Assembly: GCA_002451155.1 (NCBI GenBank)
Contig: DKBG01000042.1
Coordinates: 26,753-90,752 of the forward strand
Origin: Ignavibacteria bacterium UBA6906
GTDB taxonomy: Bacteria > Bacteroidota > Ignavibacteria > UBA10030 > UBA6906
Length of the DNA stretch: 64,000 nt
Direction of reading: 5' to 3'
Within the stretch, counting starts at the first letter, position 1, and each line of letters opens with the position of its first letter. A program made the position numbers and the translations under genes. This document shows positions 1 through 8,747 of the stretch, in pieces. The notes beneath the pieces are model-generated. The model had not been told where the DNA came from, did not search any database, and saw nothing but the letters and a program-made list of their open reading frames with translations.

Positions 1-501
1 AGCAATCTTCTCCGAGAGGGAAATCTTTGCTCCACCTCCCAGCTGCATGGCTGCCCGCCAAACGGACTCCAGCGACGCATACTTCGGCTGAGCCCAGACG
101 GCGCCACCCCCGACGGAGACGTACGGGTTCACTTTTGCCATCGGCTTGATTTCACGTACGAAGTTCAGCATGAAATACTGCATGGTCACGTCGAACCCGA
201 AATCATCGTACCTGCCCGATTGCGAAATGAAGTCCGAGGTCGTGCTGTGATAGAGGTACTGGAGCTCTACCTGCATCCCGCGTTGAACATCAAATGCGAT
301 CGTCCCGCCAAACGCGGGATTATCTCTCGTGTTTACATATCCGTATGCCACGGTCATGTTTGTATTGAGCATGTACCCCGCATAGGGAGTGATCTCGACC
401 GATCGCTCCTTCGGCGCGTAATAGACCTGCGCTTCAGCTGCAAGCAGCGCGAAGTGCATGAGACACGCTGTAAGGATGACAATTCTCTGTATGCTTTTCA
501 T
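1..501 (-). CDS. Outer-membrane beta-barrel protein, 3' end cut by window edge
   Basis: I translated this by hand from the ATG at 501 down to the window edge without meeting a stop, giving at least 167 residues. It begins MKSIQRIVIL with a typical signal peptide (hydrophobic run, then LAAEAQ as a probable cleavage region near residue 25). The mature part has alternating aromatic/polar stretches and Gly-rich turns (VEITPYAGYML, YVSVGGGAVW) typical of small outer-membrane barrels of the OmpW/OprF-like fold. No family-specific motif was recognised, so no function is given. It is divergent from the barrel-like gene starting at 650. Confidence 0.7.
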   Translation of the reverse strand, partial: MKSIQRIVILTACLMHFALLAAEAQVYYAPKERSVEITPYAGYMLNTNMTVAYGYVNTRDNPAFGGTIAFDVQRGMQVELQYLYHSTTSDFISQSGRYDDFGFDVTMQYFMLNFVREIKPMAKVNPYVSVGGGAVWAQPKYASLESVWRAAMQLGGGAKISLSEKIA

Positions 502-649
502 CAAGAAGCCTTTAGTGGTTGTTCCTGAGCACCTTCAGCCGCACCGCCTTTGCCGCGCGGATATTGTAGCCATTAAAGCCCTGAATGTCAACGAAGATTC
601 TTCTGCGGGTCCCTTGAATTTCTGGATCCGGTCAGCATATCTTATCTGT

Positions 650-1555
650 ATGCATTTCCTCCCCAGCAGATTCCTGTCCACCACCCGGAGGCTGCAGCTC
701 AGACGATCCAGCCTCAGCGTTCTCAGCTTCATCCTCTGGACTACTCCTCTCCTGCGCGGACAGGGAACGGACTCACGAGAGTCCCTCCTGCCCTCGATGG
801 AGCGATACGCGTACAGTAATCATCGCTTCACGATGGAAGGAGGGTATGGGATACTGCATCTGGGCCAGAAAGAATTCTCCGGTTCGATGCCTCAACTCGG
901 AGCCGCGGAGGCGCGATGGGGGTTCAGCGCGGTCACCCCGCTCAAACATGATCTTGCCCAGCTGGATGAGCGGTTCGCTTTCGGCGCCTATATGCGGCCG
1001 CAGTGGGCAGCTTCAGCGGGACCGGAGAACAGCGTACAGGGAGATCTCTGGCGATTCGGCTTCGGAGCCCGCGACGGCTACGGCTACTGGCCGGGCAACA
1101 TCATCATCCTGCCCTACTTTCTCTGGACCCTTGAGTGGTCACACTGGCATCCTGACGCGGCAGGACTCCCACCGGCTGACTCGGCCATCGTCGCCCGGTA
1201 TGACAGCCGGCTTTGCTTTGGCATCACTTCCGAAAGCGGGCTCAAGGTTCAATTCGGACGGCATATCTCGATAATCGCCGGATATCAATTCGGTCTGATG
1301 TATCCCCGATTTGTCTTTCCGGAATGGGTCGCGAGCTTTGCCATCATCGCAACCGCGGAGGGAGTTACCGGTGTCTTCACTTCGGGGATCCTCCGGGATG
1401 CCCCCTGGCTCACGCCGGTCCTCCATGCAGTGCTCAAAGGGGCCTTTGCCTACGGGTACTACCAGCTCACGCGGTCAGACATGAACTGGCCGCTCCATTC
1501 AGAGACCCCGCTGACCTGTTCGGGATTGAAACTGGGGATCAGCATCCGCTTTTGA
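650..1555 (+). CDS. Predicted outer-membrane or secreted protein of unknown function
   Basis: The frame is open from 458, but I prefer the ATG at 650 (MHFLPSRFL...) because it is followed by a basic stretch and a hydrophobic core (SVLSFILWTTPLL) ending near LRGQG, a plausible signal peptide. The upstream 64 residues look like non-coding translation. The mature protein (about 260 residues) is rich in Trp, Tyr and Gly and ends in KLGISIRF, with a terminal Phe as in outer-membrane barrels. No ribosome binding site stands out before 650, so the start is uncertain. No named family was recognised. It is alone on its strand between two minus-strand genes. Confidence 0.55.
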   Translation: MHFLPSRFLSTTRRLQLRRSSLSVLSFILWTTPLLRGQGTDSRESLLPSMERYAYSNHRFTMEGGYGILHLGQKEFSGSMPQLGAAEARWGFSAVTPLKHDLAQLDERFAFGAYMRPQWAASAGPENSVQGDLWRFGFGARDGYGYWPGNIIILPYFLWTLEWSHWHPDAAGLPPADSAIVARYDSRLCFGITSESGLKVQFGRHISIIAGYQFGLMYPRFVFPEWVASFAIIATAEGVTGVFTSGILRDAPWLTPVLHAVLKGAFAYGYYQLTRSDMNWPLHSETPLTCSGLKLGISIRF

Positions 1556-1679
1556 ACCATCAGGCACGTCCCGTAATCGAGTCCAGACCAGACGCACAAC
1601 CGGTGTGCCTCTCGCAGGAAGCACACCATCATCCCATCGTTCAGTCGTCAATCCGAATCACGAACCTGTCCTCTACAGA

Positions 1680-2300
1680 TCAGAAACGGCTCCAGACCAG
1701 GCCGACTCTGAAGACGAAATACTGCTGTGTATTGTCTTCGTTTCCATAGGCAGTCTGCCCGGAGTCAAACGCGTGCGTGTAGCTAGCCGCGACCATTCCG
1801 TCAACGTCCCCGAGAGGGATGATGACGCCCACTTCCGGCTTCAGGGTGAAATGCCAGTTATAGGTGGTCAGCGAATAGAGTCCGAGATCCCATCTCTGGT
1901 CGATGTACGTCATCCCGGCCCCCAGTCCTGCGTACGGCCGAATTTCTTGTCGATCCTTCGAGAGATAGTACTGCGCCGTTACGAGCAGCGGCAGGGCATT
2001 CGTCCCTCGTACCTGAGTTCCGCTGATTGCCCCGTTCGGCAGTTGAAGCAGATCCGTTGATTTCACGGACTGTATATGCCACCCGAATTCAAAGCCGATA
2101 GAAAATTGACGGTCGAGAAACCGCCGGGCTTCAAATGCCACGCCACGCCACTGGAGGCCGTCGATAAAGTCCGCGGAATTGCCGACCGGGAGAGTAACGT
2201 CATACGTCAGGCTTGTCATGTTGCTGTACTGGGCGAGCGACGAGTTGCCGGCAACCAGGACAAGGGTGAGGAATAGGATACTCAATAAGTGTTTTGTCAT
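1680..2300 (-). CDS. Small outer-membrane beta-barrel protein
   Basis: This is a 206-residue protein with a clear signal peptide (MTKHLLSILFLTLVLVAG, cleavage probably after SSLAQ). The mature part shows the pattern of an 8-10-stranded barrel (FSIGFEFGWHI, RPYAGLGAGMTYI, PEVGVIIPLG) and ends in VGLVWSRF, a C-terminal aromatic that fits Bam-dependent insertion. The motif PYAGLGAG is common in the OmpW/OmpA-transmembrane-like superfamily. It lies 37 bp downstream of the DUF4136-like lipoprotein gene on the same strand, so the two are probably co-transcribed. Its specific role cannot be told. Confidence 0.75.
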   Translation of the reverse strand: MTKHLLSILFLTLVLVAGNSSLAQYSNMTSLTYDVTLPVGNSADFIDGLQWRGVAFEARRFLDRQFSIGFEFGWHIQSVKSTDLLQLPNGAISGTQVRGTNALPLLVTAQYYLSKDRQEIRPYAGLGAGMTYIDQRWDLGLYSLTTYNWHFTLKPEVGVIIPLGDVDGMVAASYTHAFDSGQTAYGNEDNTQQYFVFRVGLVWSRF

Positions 2301-2337
2301 TGCGAAGATCCTGAGTGTGGAATTCGGCTCGATTTGC

Positions 2338-2991
2338 TTAATTGGTCTTGAGATAGGGCGACTGCGCGAACGCCTGGTCGATAGCCTCTGTAATCCTGGT
2401 TGCCGGAGAAGAGGTGGCGTTTAGAAGTCCGTTCGCCGCGGCGAACCAGACGACTGGAAACCGTCTCTGAGAGTCCCGCTGTGCCGGGTCGAGCATGTTC
2501 ACGTAGAGCGTGCCGGTGGAGTACGATCCCACGCTGACAGTCGGCGGATAGTACCAGCCGCCCCATCCACCATACCCGGGATAGTATGGATACCAATAGT
2601 TGTAATAAATGGTCGTGCTTCCTGAGGCGGCGACGATCAAGGCAACGTCCGCCGGGTTTGTCGTATCCACAGCCACCCGCTGGTATCCGAGCGCTTGCAT
2701 GTGGGCGGCCACTGTAGACAGGATTGCCTGGTCATACTTGCGTGACAGCAGCTTATTGGTGCCGGTGAGAGTATCTCCATCGAGATGGATCACCGTGTCC
2801 GGCATCATGTAGGTATCGTAGGCCCCGAAATTCGTTCCCGGAGCATACCGGGTCATCACAAGATCGTAATCCGTAGCGGAGAGATTGTAGTCCGGATAGC
2901 AGGAGCTGAACAGGAGTGCTGCCCCAACGGCTGCATAGAGCATCAATAGCTTGCCACGGTTTACCGGGCCGACAAGAAATGATAGTCGCAT
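2338..2991 (-). CDS. DUF4136-type lipoprotein
   Basis: This 217-residue protein has an N-terminal hydrophobic segment ending in the lipobox LLFSSC near residues 26-31, so it is probably lipidated and placed in the envelope. The body matches the layout of DUF4136 proteins: a segment like TNFGAYDTYMM, a middle helix pair (ILSTVAAHMQALGYQRV), then DVALIVAASG and a C-terminal helix ITEAIDQAFAQSPY. A strikingly aromatic and Gly-rich stretch at about residues 130-150 (YWYPYYPGYGGWGGWYYPP) sits in the middle. An internal Met at residue 17 (2943) is an alternative start but would leave a short signal peptide. The molecular function of DUF4136 proteins is unknown. Confidence 0.75.
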   Translation of the reverse strand: MRLSFLVGPVNRGKLLMLYAAVGAALLFSSCYPDYNLSATDYDLVMTRYAPGTNFGAYDTYMMPDTVIHLDGDTLTGTNKLLSRKYDQAILSTVAAHMQALGYQRVAVDTTNPADVALIVAASGSTTIYYNYWYPYYPGYGGWGGWYYPPTVSVGSYSTGTLYVNMLDPAQRDSQRRFPVVWFAAANGLLNATSSPATRITEAIDQAFAQSPYLKTN

Positions 2992-3237
2992 TCTGACTGT
3001 CCTTCTGAAGTGGTCAATTGTTAGAAATCCTGCAGGGCATTATCTCCGTTCAGGGAGCCCACGCAAGGAACAAGGCTCACCCGACCTGGGGAGACATTCA
3101 TAGAACACACTCCCGCCAAACAGGGTTCCATGTTCTCCCGCGAGGAATGCCCCCCGGCGCAACCGTACCCGGGGGACCCCCATGCAGGCCGTCCACCCCC
3201 CGAATGAGACGGGTACCCACACGCCTATCAGGGAGAG

Positions 3238-3987
3238 CTACACTTTCCCTTTTGCCTGTGCCGCCACCGCTTCCGCGGCTTTCTTCACCTTCTCGGGATC
3301 TCCCAGATAGTAGCTGCGGAGCGGGCGACAATCGGCATCGAGCTCATATACCAGAGGCATTCCGGTCGGAATATTCAGTTCAACGATGGCTTCGTCGGAT
3401 ACATTATCGAGATACTTCACGAGGGCCCGGAGGCTGTTTCCGTGTGCCACGATGATCACTTTCTTCCCGCTCTGGACGGCCGGCGCGATTCCGTTGTGCC
3501 ATGAGGGAAGGAACCGCTCCACCGTATCCTTCAGGCATTCGGCGATGGGGAGCTGGGCCTTGGAGAGCCCTCTGTATCGCGGATCGCGGCCGGGGTAGCG
3601 TTCGTCGGTCTCCTCGAGCGCCGGGGGTCTGATATCGTAGCTGCGCCTCCAGAGCTTCACCTGTTCTTCACCGTATTTTTCCGCAGTCTGCGCTTTGTTC
3701 AGCCCCTGCAGCGCACCGTAATGCCGTTCATTCAGCCGCCAGTCCCGGCTCACCGGGATCCACATCTCGTCCATCTCGTCAAGGATAATCCAGAGAGTCC
3801 TGATCGCTCGTTTCAGGACCGAGGTATAGGCAGCATCGAACCTGAATCCTTCTTTTCGAAGAACCACACCCGCTTCTCTGGCCTCCGTCATTCCCTTTTC
3901 CGAAAGGTCAACATCGGTCCACCCGGTAAAGAGATTTTCTTTATTCCAGGTGCTTTCACCATGGCGCACAAGAACAAGTTTATACAT
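3238..3987 (-). CDS. gpmA: 2,3-bisphosphoglycerate-dependent phosphoglycerate mutase
   Basis: It interconverts 3-phosphoglycerate and 2-phosphoglycerate in glycolysis and gluconeogenesis, in the cytosol. The 249-residue length is normal for the dPGM family. The phospho-accepting histidine lies in the N-terminal LVRHGES motif (His9), the general acid/base glutamate in LNERHYG (Glu87) and the second catalytic histidine in VAHGNS (His182). The signature [13 protein letters not shown] is typical of GpmA and distinguishes it from other histidine phosphatases. A weak GGAG precedes the ATG. It stands alone, with about 250 bp of non-coding sequence downstream and 174 bp upstream. Confidence 0.95.
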   Translation of the reverse strand: MYKLVLVRHGESTWNKENLFTGWTDVDLSEKGMTEAREAGVVLRKEGFRFDAAYTSVLKRAIRTLWIILDEMDEMWIPVSRDWRLNERHYGALQGLNKAQTAEKYGEEQVKLWRRSYDIRPPALEETDERYPGRDPRYRGLSKAQLPIAECLKDTVERFLPSWHNGIAPAVQSGKKVIIVAHGNSLRALVKYLDNVSDEAIVELNIPTGMPLVYELDADCRPLRSYYLGDPEKVKKAAEAVAAQAKGKV

Positions 3988-4161
3988 ACAGAAGTCTCCA
4001 GGGTAAACGGTCCCGCTGCGGCACGCTTGATACTAAACATATGCTTTTCGGATCGATTAATCCACAGATGCGGAGGTCATCCGGAGCACTCCCACGACCA
4101 GAAAGCCCCGATCGCGCAAGAATCGCGGGTCCGGGTACCCGGACAGACCAAAGGCCGTGAA

Positions 4162-5058
4162 TCAGAGAAGCGAGTAACTCAGACCGACCGAAAGCGCTTC
4201 TTTCAGCTGGGTCTTCGGTGTCACATCTGGATCACTGATGATCTGAACGTTAAAATTTACCGTGACCACCGTGTTTACTTTCATCGCAACTGTGTTGTCC
4301 CACCTCGCATAGCCGCGGCCGAGACTCGTGAACGGGAAGAAGGTCTCGACGCGGCTGATATACGCCATGTTCTCAGCAAACGGCCACCTGAAATCCGCAA
4401 TCGCTTCGAATCCTCCCCGGACCCTCGTCTTCTCGATCTCGGGTGTCGAAGGATCATCGGCGTACTGATTGAACTGGTCGGTGATGACCTCCCTCATCCC
4501 TGCCCCGAGCCGGAGCGTGAGCATGCTGGTCGGCTCGTACGCGACACCGACGCTCTGGGTCATGTAGCCCGGGTCGAAGAATTTCGAGACCTGAACCCGC
4601 GCGGTATCGCCAGAGTACTTGTACCCCGGGGCAAACTGGGTTCGCAACGTGAAGGAGGCATACGGATTCACCGTAGTCCCCACGATATAAATCAACAGGG
4701 ATTCAAAATAGATTTCGTCGTCCGTTTTCCGCGAGTCCTGGCCCTGGAGCTTGTTCTGCCCGTAGGCAAGCTTCAGGTAGTTGCTCCACTGTGTCTTCTC
4801 GGCACGATGGAGAGCGTTCCCGCCAAACCAGAGGCCCCACGCCAGAGAATTCTGACCCCCGGAAGCCCAGTTCTCGTACGCAACCTGGGACAGATTCAGC
4901 CCTGTTGTCGCAGCGAGATTCCATCCCATCACCTTGGTCGTGTCATGGCCTTTGGCAGATTCCTCCTGGAATTTCTTCTCCTTTTCGTCACCAATCTTCT
5001 GACCGAACCCCATCGGCACAAAGAGAAGGACCATCAACACTACAACCACATGCTTCAT
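4162..5058 (-). CDS. DUF3078-family protein, probable outer-membrane barrel
   Basis: The start is set at the ATG at 5058 (MKHVVVVLMVLLF...), which has a GGAGG site a few bases upstream and opens a signal peptide ending near GFGQ. The frame extends 46 codons further upstream, but those residues look non-coding and would overlap the neighbouring lipoprotein gene. The mature 298-residue protein contains a segment around TTGLNLSQVAYENWASGG that matches the conserved NWxxGG region of DUF3078, a family typical of Bacteroidota and relatives. The body looks like an outer-membrane barrel. Its function is unknown. This gene is one of the better lineage hints in the window. Confidence 0.8.
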   Translation of the reverse strand: MKHVVVVLMVLLFVPMGFGQKIGDEKEKKFQEESAKGHDTTKVMGWNLAATTGLNLSQVAYENWASGGQNSLAWGLWFGGNALHRAEKTQWSNYLKLAYGQNKLQGQDSRKTDDEIYFESLLIYIVGTTVNPYASFTLRTQFAPGYKYSGDTARVQVSKFFDPGYMTQSVGVAYEPTSMLTLRLGAGMREVITDQFNQYADDPSTPEIEKTRVRGGFEAIADFRWPFAENMAYISRVETFFPFTSLGRGYARWDNTVAMKVNTVVTVNFNVQIISDPDVTPKTQLKEALSVGLSYSLL

Positions 5059-5195
5059 CGCATACCTCCACGTTAGAATGTACGGGACACTGGTGAGCAA
5101 CAGAATCTCTGAGGGACATCCTACAGCGCAGGAAAGGGATACACACGGTATCTCTTCACGCATCCCGTCCGGGTACGAGCAGTCAGCACATCCCA

Positions 5196-5804
5196 CTACT
5201 TGATGAACCCGTCCTGCCGGAGTGAGCGGGCAACGATTTTTGTAAGTGGAATGACTATATCCGTCGCCTTCTGGGGCGCCAGAGACTCCGAGACAGCACT
5301 CCAGACAAGACGTGTACTCTTTACGTCATAGAGGTTGGATTCAACATAGAAGACTTCATCCTGCCGGATGTATGACGGCTGCAGATAGTATGTGTATGTC
5401 ATCGCATAGTAGCTGTACATGCCGTAATAGTCATTCGGAAGATTGTAGAACACCTTCTCCCGGCTTTCCCGGTTGATCTCCCGGCTGATCAGGACCGCAT
5501 CGATCCCGAGGGGAAGGAATTTCGATTCAAACAGTTCCGGGGTCAGCTCTTCTGTCTTTTCCATGACGTCCATGCTGCGGATCACCGTGACCTTGTCCTT
5601 CGCGAGATCTTCCTCAAGGGTCGTTTCGAACGCACCCCGCACCCATTGATCCTTCACGACGGCCATAACGAGGAGTTTCTTGAACGGCTTCCCCGCAAAG
5701 CCCTCATCCGCCCAGCTCTTTGTAACCTGGGTGCCCGGAGAGCAGGACAGGCACCAGAACGCTGGAAGGCACAGGCATAATGATAGAATTCTCTGTCGTT
5801 TCAT
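5196..5804 (-). CDS. Envelope lipoprotein, DUF4136-like
   Basis: This is a 202-residue lipoprotein: a short basic N-terminus, a hydrophobic core and the lipobox CLSC around residues 18-21, after which the mature part begins SPGTQVTKSW. The layout (VTKSWADEGFAGKPFKKLLVMAVVKD, then a helix, then a strand ending RLVWSAVSE) resembles a common FCB-group lipoprotein related to DUF4136 or GNA1162-like proteins. A Tyr-rich stretch (YYGMYSYYAMTYTYY) occurs near residue 130. It lies 137 bp upstream of the DUF3078-family gene on the same strand and may be transcribed with it. No biochemical function is known to me. Confidence 0.65.
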   Translation of the reverse strand: MKRQRILSLCLCLPAFWCLSCSPGTQVTKSWADEGFAGKPFKKLLVMAVVKDQWVRGAFETTLEEDLAKDKVTVIRSMDVMEKTEELTPELFESKFLPLGIDAVLISREINRESREKVFYNLPNDYYGMYSYYAMTYTYYLQPSYIRQDEVFYVESNLYDVKSTRLVWSAVSESLAPQKATDIVIPLTKIVARSLRQDGFIK

Positions 5805-5922
5805 CTGGTTCCCGACGGTGTAAGTAGCACGATGCAGTGAACGGAATTAGCGATCCATTCTACATACTTGGCGGGGGAATGTCAAGCAGAGACCAGGCTG
5901 ACACGCGAGCCCTCCCCTTCCA

Positions 5923-6657
5923 TCAGTCCGGAATGCTGCTGACCTCGCGGGCCGCATCATCAAGATCTTCCGGCGTATCGATTTCGATGCACCGCAGCGG
6001 TCCCACATCGACGGCCGCGATACGGTCTCCTTCCTGGATCAGCCGTTGAAAGGCCGCTTCGTAGAAGAGATTTTCCTGACCGTCTTTCCCAACCATCCTG
6101 TCCAGCAGGCGGTAGAGTCTCGAGACTGATTCCTGGCTGAACCGTTCGATTCCGATTGATTCTCCCGCCGCCCGGGACGGGTCGACCTCTTTCCCGATTT
6201 CCCGCACCCACACGCCCGACCCGGTCAGGACCTTGATCTCCTCCGCGCCGAGCCGGCGATCCGTGCGGAGCGCGAGAGCGTTGACGTAGGGGGCGGTCAA
6301 CAGCAGCGCAACGATACGCCGGTCAAACAGAATGTCACTGTCGAGCAGGAGCATCTCATCCCCCACGACTGCCGACTTCGCAAGCCAGAGGGAGTAGATG
6401 TTGTTGGTTGCCTCGAACCGCGAATTATGGACGAACGTCACACGGAGGTCCGGAAACGATCCGGCGAGAAACGTCCGCACATGATCAGCGAGATAGCCGG
6501 TCACGACGACGAGATCCCGTATCCCGTTCGCGATCAGGTTGTCAACCGTACGCTCAAGAATGCTCCTGTCACCCACAGGCAGGAGGCATTTCGGAGTATC
6601 ATTAGTCAAGGGGCGAAGCCGCGAGGCCACCCCGGCTGCAAGGATCAGGGCGCGCAT
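5923..6657 (-). CDS. LicC-like sugar/choline-phosphate nucleotidyltransferase
   Basis: This is a 244-residue nucleotidyltransferase of the GT-A-like fold. It starts MRALILAAGVASRLRPLT with PKCLLPV, the NTP-binding signature. The metal-binding region is LLLDSDILF, the NNIYS motif is typical of LicC-type choline-phosphate and inositol-1-phosphate cytidylyltransferases, and the C-terminal ECIEIDTPEDL-like region (CIEIDTPEDL) is shared with them. By family it should activate a phospho-alcohol with CTP. Its ATG overlaps the TAA of the CDP-alcohol phosphatidyltransferase gene (TAATG), indicating translational coupling. The CDP-activated product may be the donor for that neighbour. The exact substrate (ethanolamine-P, choline-P, inositol-P or another) cannot be read from sequence. 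Confidence 0.8.
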   Translation of the reverse strand: MRALILAAGVASRLRPLTNDTPKCLLPVGDRSILERTVDNLIANGIRDLVVVTGYLADHVRTFLAGSFPDLRVTFVHNSRFEATNNIYSLWLAKSAVVGDEMLLLDSDILFDRRIVALLLTAPYVNALALRTDRRLGAEEIKVLTGSGVWVREIGKEVDPSRAAGESIGIERFSQESVSRLYRLLDRMVGKDGQENLFYEAAFQRLIQEGDRIAAVDVGPLRCIEIDTPEDLDDAAREVSSIPD

Positions 6658-7547
6658 TACGGTTCACTCATACCGAGACGGGAGTCAATCCCGTTCTGCA
6701 CCAACTTCAGCAGAATCGCGGCGACGTTGCCGATCAGCACGATCGCCCAGAGATAGAGGTCCAAGCGGTTCACCAGCGATGCGACAATCAGAAGACTGAT
6801 TTGGGTGGTCGGGCCTAGGAACGTCCAGAAAAACATGATCCGTCTGTTTGCCCGGACAAATTCCGCACGATCCGCGCGCGGGCGCCGTGCACTCAGCTGT
6901 TTCTGCGTAATGAGCAATTGTTGCAGGCCGGAATACCGAAGATAGATCCAGAGAAGTCCTCTGAGGACTGGTTTTCTATTCTCCCGGCTGAGCAGATCAT
7001 ACTCGCCGTGAAGGTCGTCGAGGTCTTTCTTGAGCACGCTGGCCCGGTCACGAGTGATATCGAGATACCGGTTCCGGTAAAAGTCGAGGAGCCCCGACTG
7101 GATTGCGTTGCTCAGTGCGGCTGCCACAACACATGTCCAGAGGAGAGCAGGAGTTTCGGACCGGCTGGCATAGCCGAACCCGATGCCCAAATACACTGCA
7201 ATGCTTACGATGTAGTCCGAAATGCCGTCCAGGATACGTCCGAGCCGGCTTCCGTTCGCCTTCATCCGCGCAAGCATGCCGTCCGCACAATCCAGCACGT
7301 TAAAGAGCACCAGGAGCCCCGCAGCGACCATGAACGCGGTTGGGGATTCCAGTACGTAGACCGCGCCGGCGAGGATACCCAGCATTCCCGCCAGGACGGT
7401 CACCTGGTTGGGCGTGACCGGAGTGAGGGCTGCGAGTCGGACGAGGAGAAAGGCGAGGGGACGAAAGAAGACCAGGTCAAGAATTTCCTCGACCTCGACC
7501 CCCTTCAGCGTACTCTGATACTCACGCAGCAGTGAGAGAGCCGACAC
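6657..7547 (-). CDS. CDP-alcohol phosphatidyltransferase family membrane enzyme
   Basis: It is an integral membrane enzyme that transfers a phospho-alcohol from a CDP-activated donor to a second alcohol. The complete family signature D-x2-DG-x2-AR-x8-G-x3-D-x3-D is present (DCADGMLAR ... GRILDGISD, residues about 87-111), with all metal-binding aspartates. The 296-residue protein has about six hydrophobic segments and a charged insert (about residues 165-230) between them. The start is a GTG at 7547, 3 bp after the stop of the aminotransferase-like gene; the stop overlaps the cytidylyltransferase start. The middle position in this operon suggests it uses the CDP-linked product of that enzyme, for example CDP-ethanolamine with diacylglycerol, or a CDP-inositol type reaction. 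This is inference. Confidence 0.9.
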   Translation of the reverse strand: MSALSLLREYQSTLKGVEVEEILDLVFFRPLAFLLVRLAALTPVTPNQVTVLAGMLGILAGAVYVLESPTAFMVAAGLLVLFNVLDCADGMLARMKANGSRLGRILDGISDYIVSIAVYLGIGFGYASRSETPALLWTCVVAAALSNAIQSGLLDFYRNRYLDITRDRASVLKKDLDDLHGEYDLLSRENRKPVLRGLLWIYLRYSGLQQLLITQKQLSARRPRADRAEFVRANRRIMFFWTFLGPTTQISLLIVASLVNRLDLYLWAIVLIGNVAAILLKLVQNGIDSRLGMSEP

Positions 7548-7550
7548 GGT

Positions 7551-8594
7551 CTATCCGAAGAATTCTTGTATGGCGTTAATCACCAGCCGGTTTTGCTCTC
7601 CCGTCCCGAGGGTAATGCGAATGTGAGAGTTGAGCAGAGGTTCGTCCATAAACTTCAACACGATTCCCCGCTTCATGCAATGGTCCTTCAAGGGACTCTT
7701 GATTGCGTTCGGGATCTCCACAAGGATGAAGTTCGCTTCGGATCGGTACACCGTACATCCGGGGAGAGACCCGAGGTCCCGATAGTAAAGTTCCTTATCG
7801 CACCGCATCTGATCCGCCACCCGTGCATAGTAGTCGGGAGAGTCGAGGGCCGCCACCGCCACTTCTTCCGAGAGCCGGTTGAAGCCGAGATACCGATGGG
7901 ACATCTTTTCGAGTTTCTTCAGGCCCTCACCCACAAAGGCGAATCCGATGCGCAGGCCTGCCAGGGCATAGTATTTTGAAAAGGTCCTGACGATAAGGAT
8001 GTTGGGATATTCCTCGAGAAGCCGGCGGACCTGAAGCCGCTGACTGTTGTACCAGTACGCCTCATCGAACACAACAGGGACGTCTTTGAGGACCCGCAGA
8101 AGGTCGTCCATCTCCTCAGGCGACATTGCATTACCGGTAGGGTTATTTGGCGAACTGATGAACACCACCCTCGGTCGTTCCCGCTCATAGACCTTCATCA
8201 TACCGTCAATATCGTACGAGAACGTGTCTTTTCCCTTGATCAGGGGATATTCGATATTCACTCCTCCCACTTCGCTCGCAATTTCCTTGTAGTACCACCA
8301 GGAATAGGAAGGAATCATAAGCTTTTCACCGGCCCCCAGAAAACAGGCAACCGCCTGTTTCAAAAGATCTTCCGCTCCGTAGCCGAGAAGGATGCCTGAT
8401 TCAGGGACAGCGAACTCTTTAGCCAGCCTTTCCGTGATGATGCTTTTCACTCCCCGCGTGTGCACTCGGGTATAGAAACTCATAACGGTGTGGTCCGCCC
8501 GACGAAGCGCATCAAAACATGCTGGAGCAGGGCCGTAGTTGTTTTCGTTCCGGTCAAGATAAATTGGAGACGGTGTAGGAGGAACACCACTCAC
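7551..8594 (-). CDS. HisC/CobD-like fold-type I PLP enzyme
   Basis: This 347-residue PLP-dependent enzyme belongs to the histidinol-phosphate aminotransferase/threonine-phosphate decarboxylase group. Visible motifs are RNENNYGPAP near the N-terminus, SSPNNPTGN, the DEAYW aspartate, the PLP lysine in RTFSKYYALAGLRIGF, and a C-terminal HIRITLGTGEQN with the arginine that binds the substrate carboxylate in HisC. No other histidine-biosynthesis gene is nearby. It is the first gene of an operon with a CDP-alcohol phosphatidyltransferase and a LicC-like cytidylyltransferase, so an amino-alcohol phosphate substrate is more likely than histidinol phosphate. Start is GTG at 8594 with GAGGA upstream. 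Transaminase versus decarboxylase activity cannot be decided from sequence alone. Confidence 0.8.
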   Translation of the reverse strand: MSGVPPTPSPIYLDRNENNYGPAPACFDALRRADHTVMSFYTRVHTRGVKSIITERLAKEFAVPESGILLGYGAEDLLKQAVACFLGAGEKLMIPSYSWWYYKEIASEVGGVNIEYPLIKGKDTFSYDIDGMMKVYERERPRVVFISSPNNPTGNAMSPEEMDDLLRVLKDVPVVFDEAYWYNSQRLQVRRLLEEYPNILIVRTFSKYYALAGLRIGFAFVGEGLKKLEKMSHRYLGFNRLSEEVAVAALDSPDYYARVADQMRCDKELYYRDLGSLPGCTVYRSEANFILVEIPNAIKSPLKDHCMKRGIVLKFMDEPLLNSHIRITLGTGEQNRLVINAIQEFFG

Positions 8595-8747
8595 TGCATC
8601 CTCATAGTCGGTGCATGATTATACGGGTTTGGGGATTTCAACAGGGCAAGAACCAGGGTGAGATCTCACCCTTTGCGCATGTTAGAGATTCAAAATCGAA
8701 AGATTTCACCGGAAAATCAAGGATTGCGAACGCAAGGCTACGGGACT

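Noticed and set aside
458..649. Upstream extension of the plus-strand barrel-like gene
   Set aside because: The first 64 residues are not protein-like and overlap the start region of the divergent gene at 501; the Met at 650 begins a normal signal peptide.
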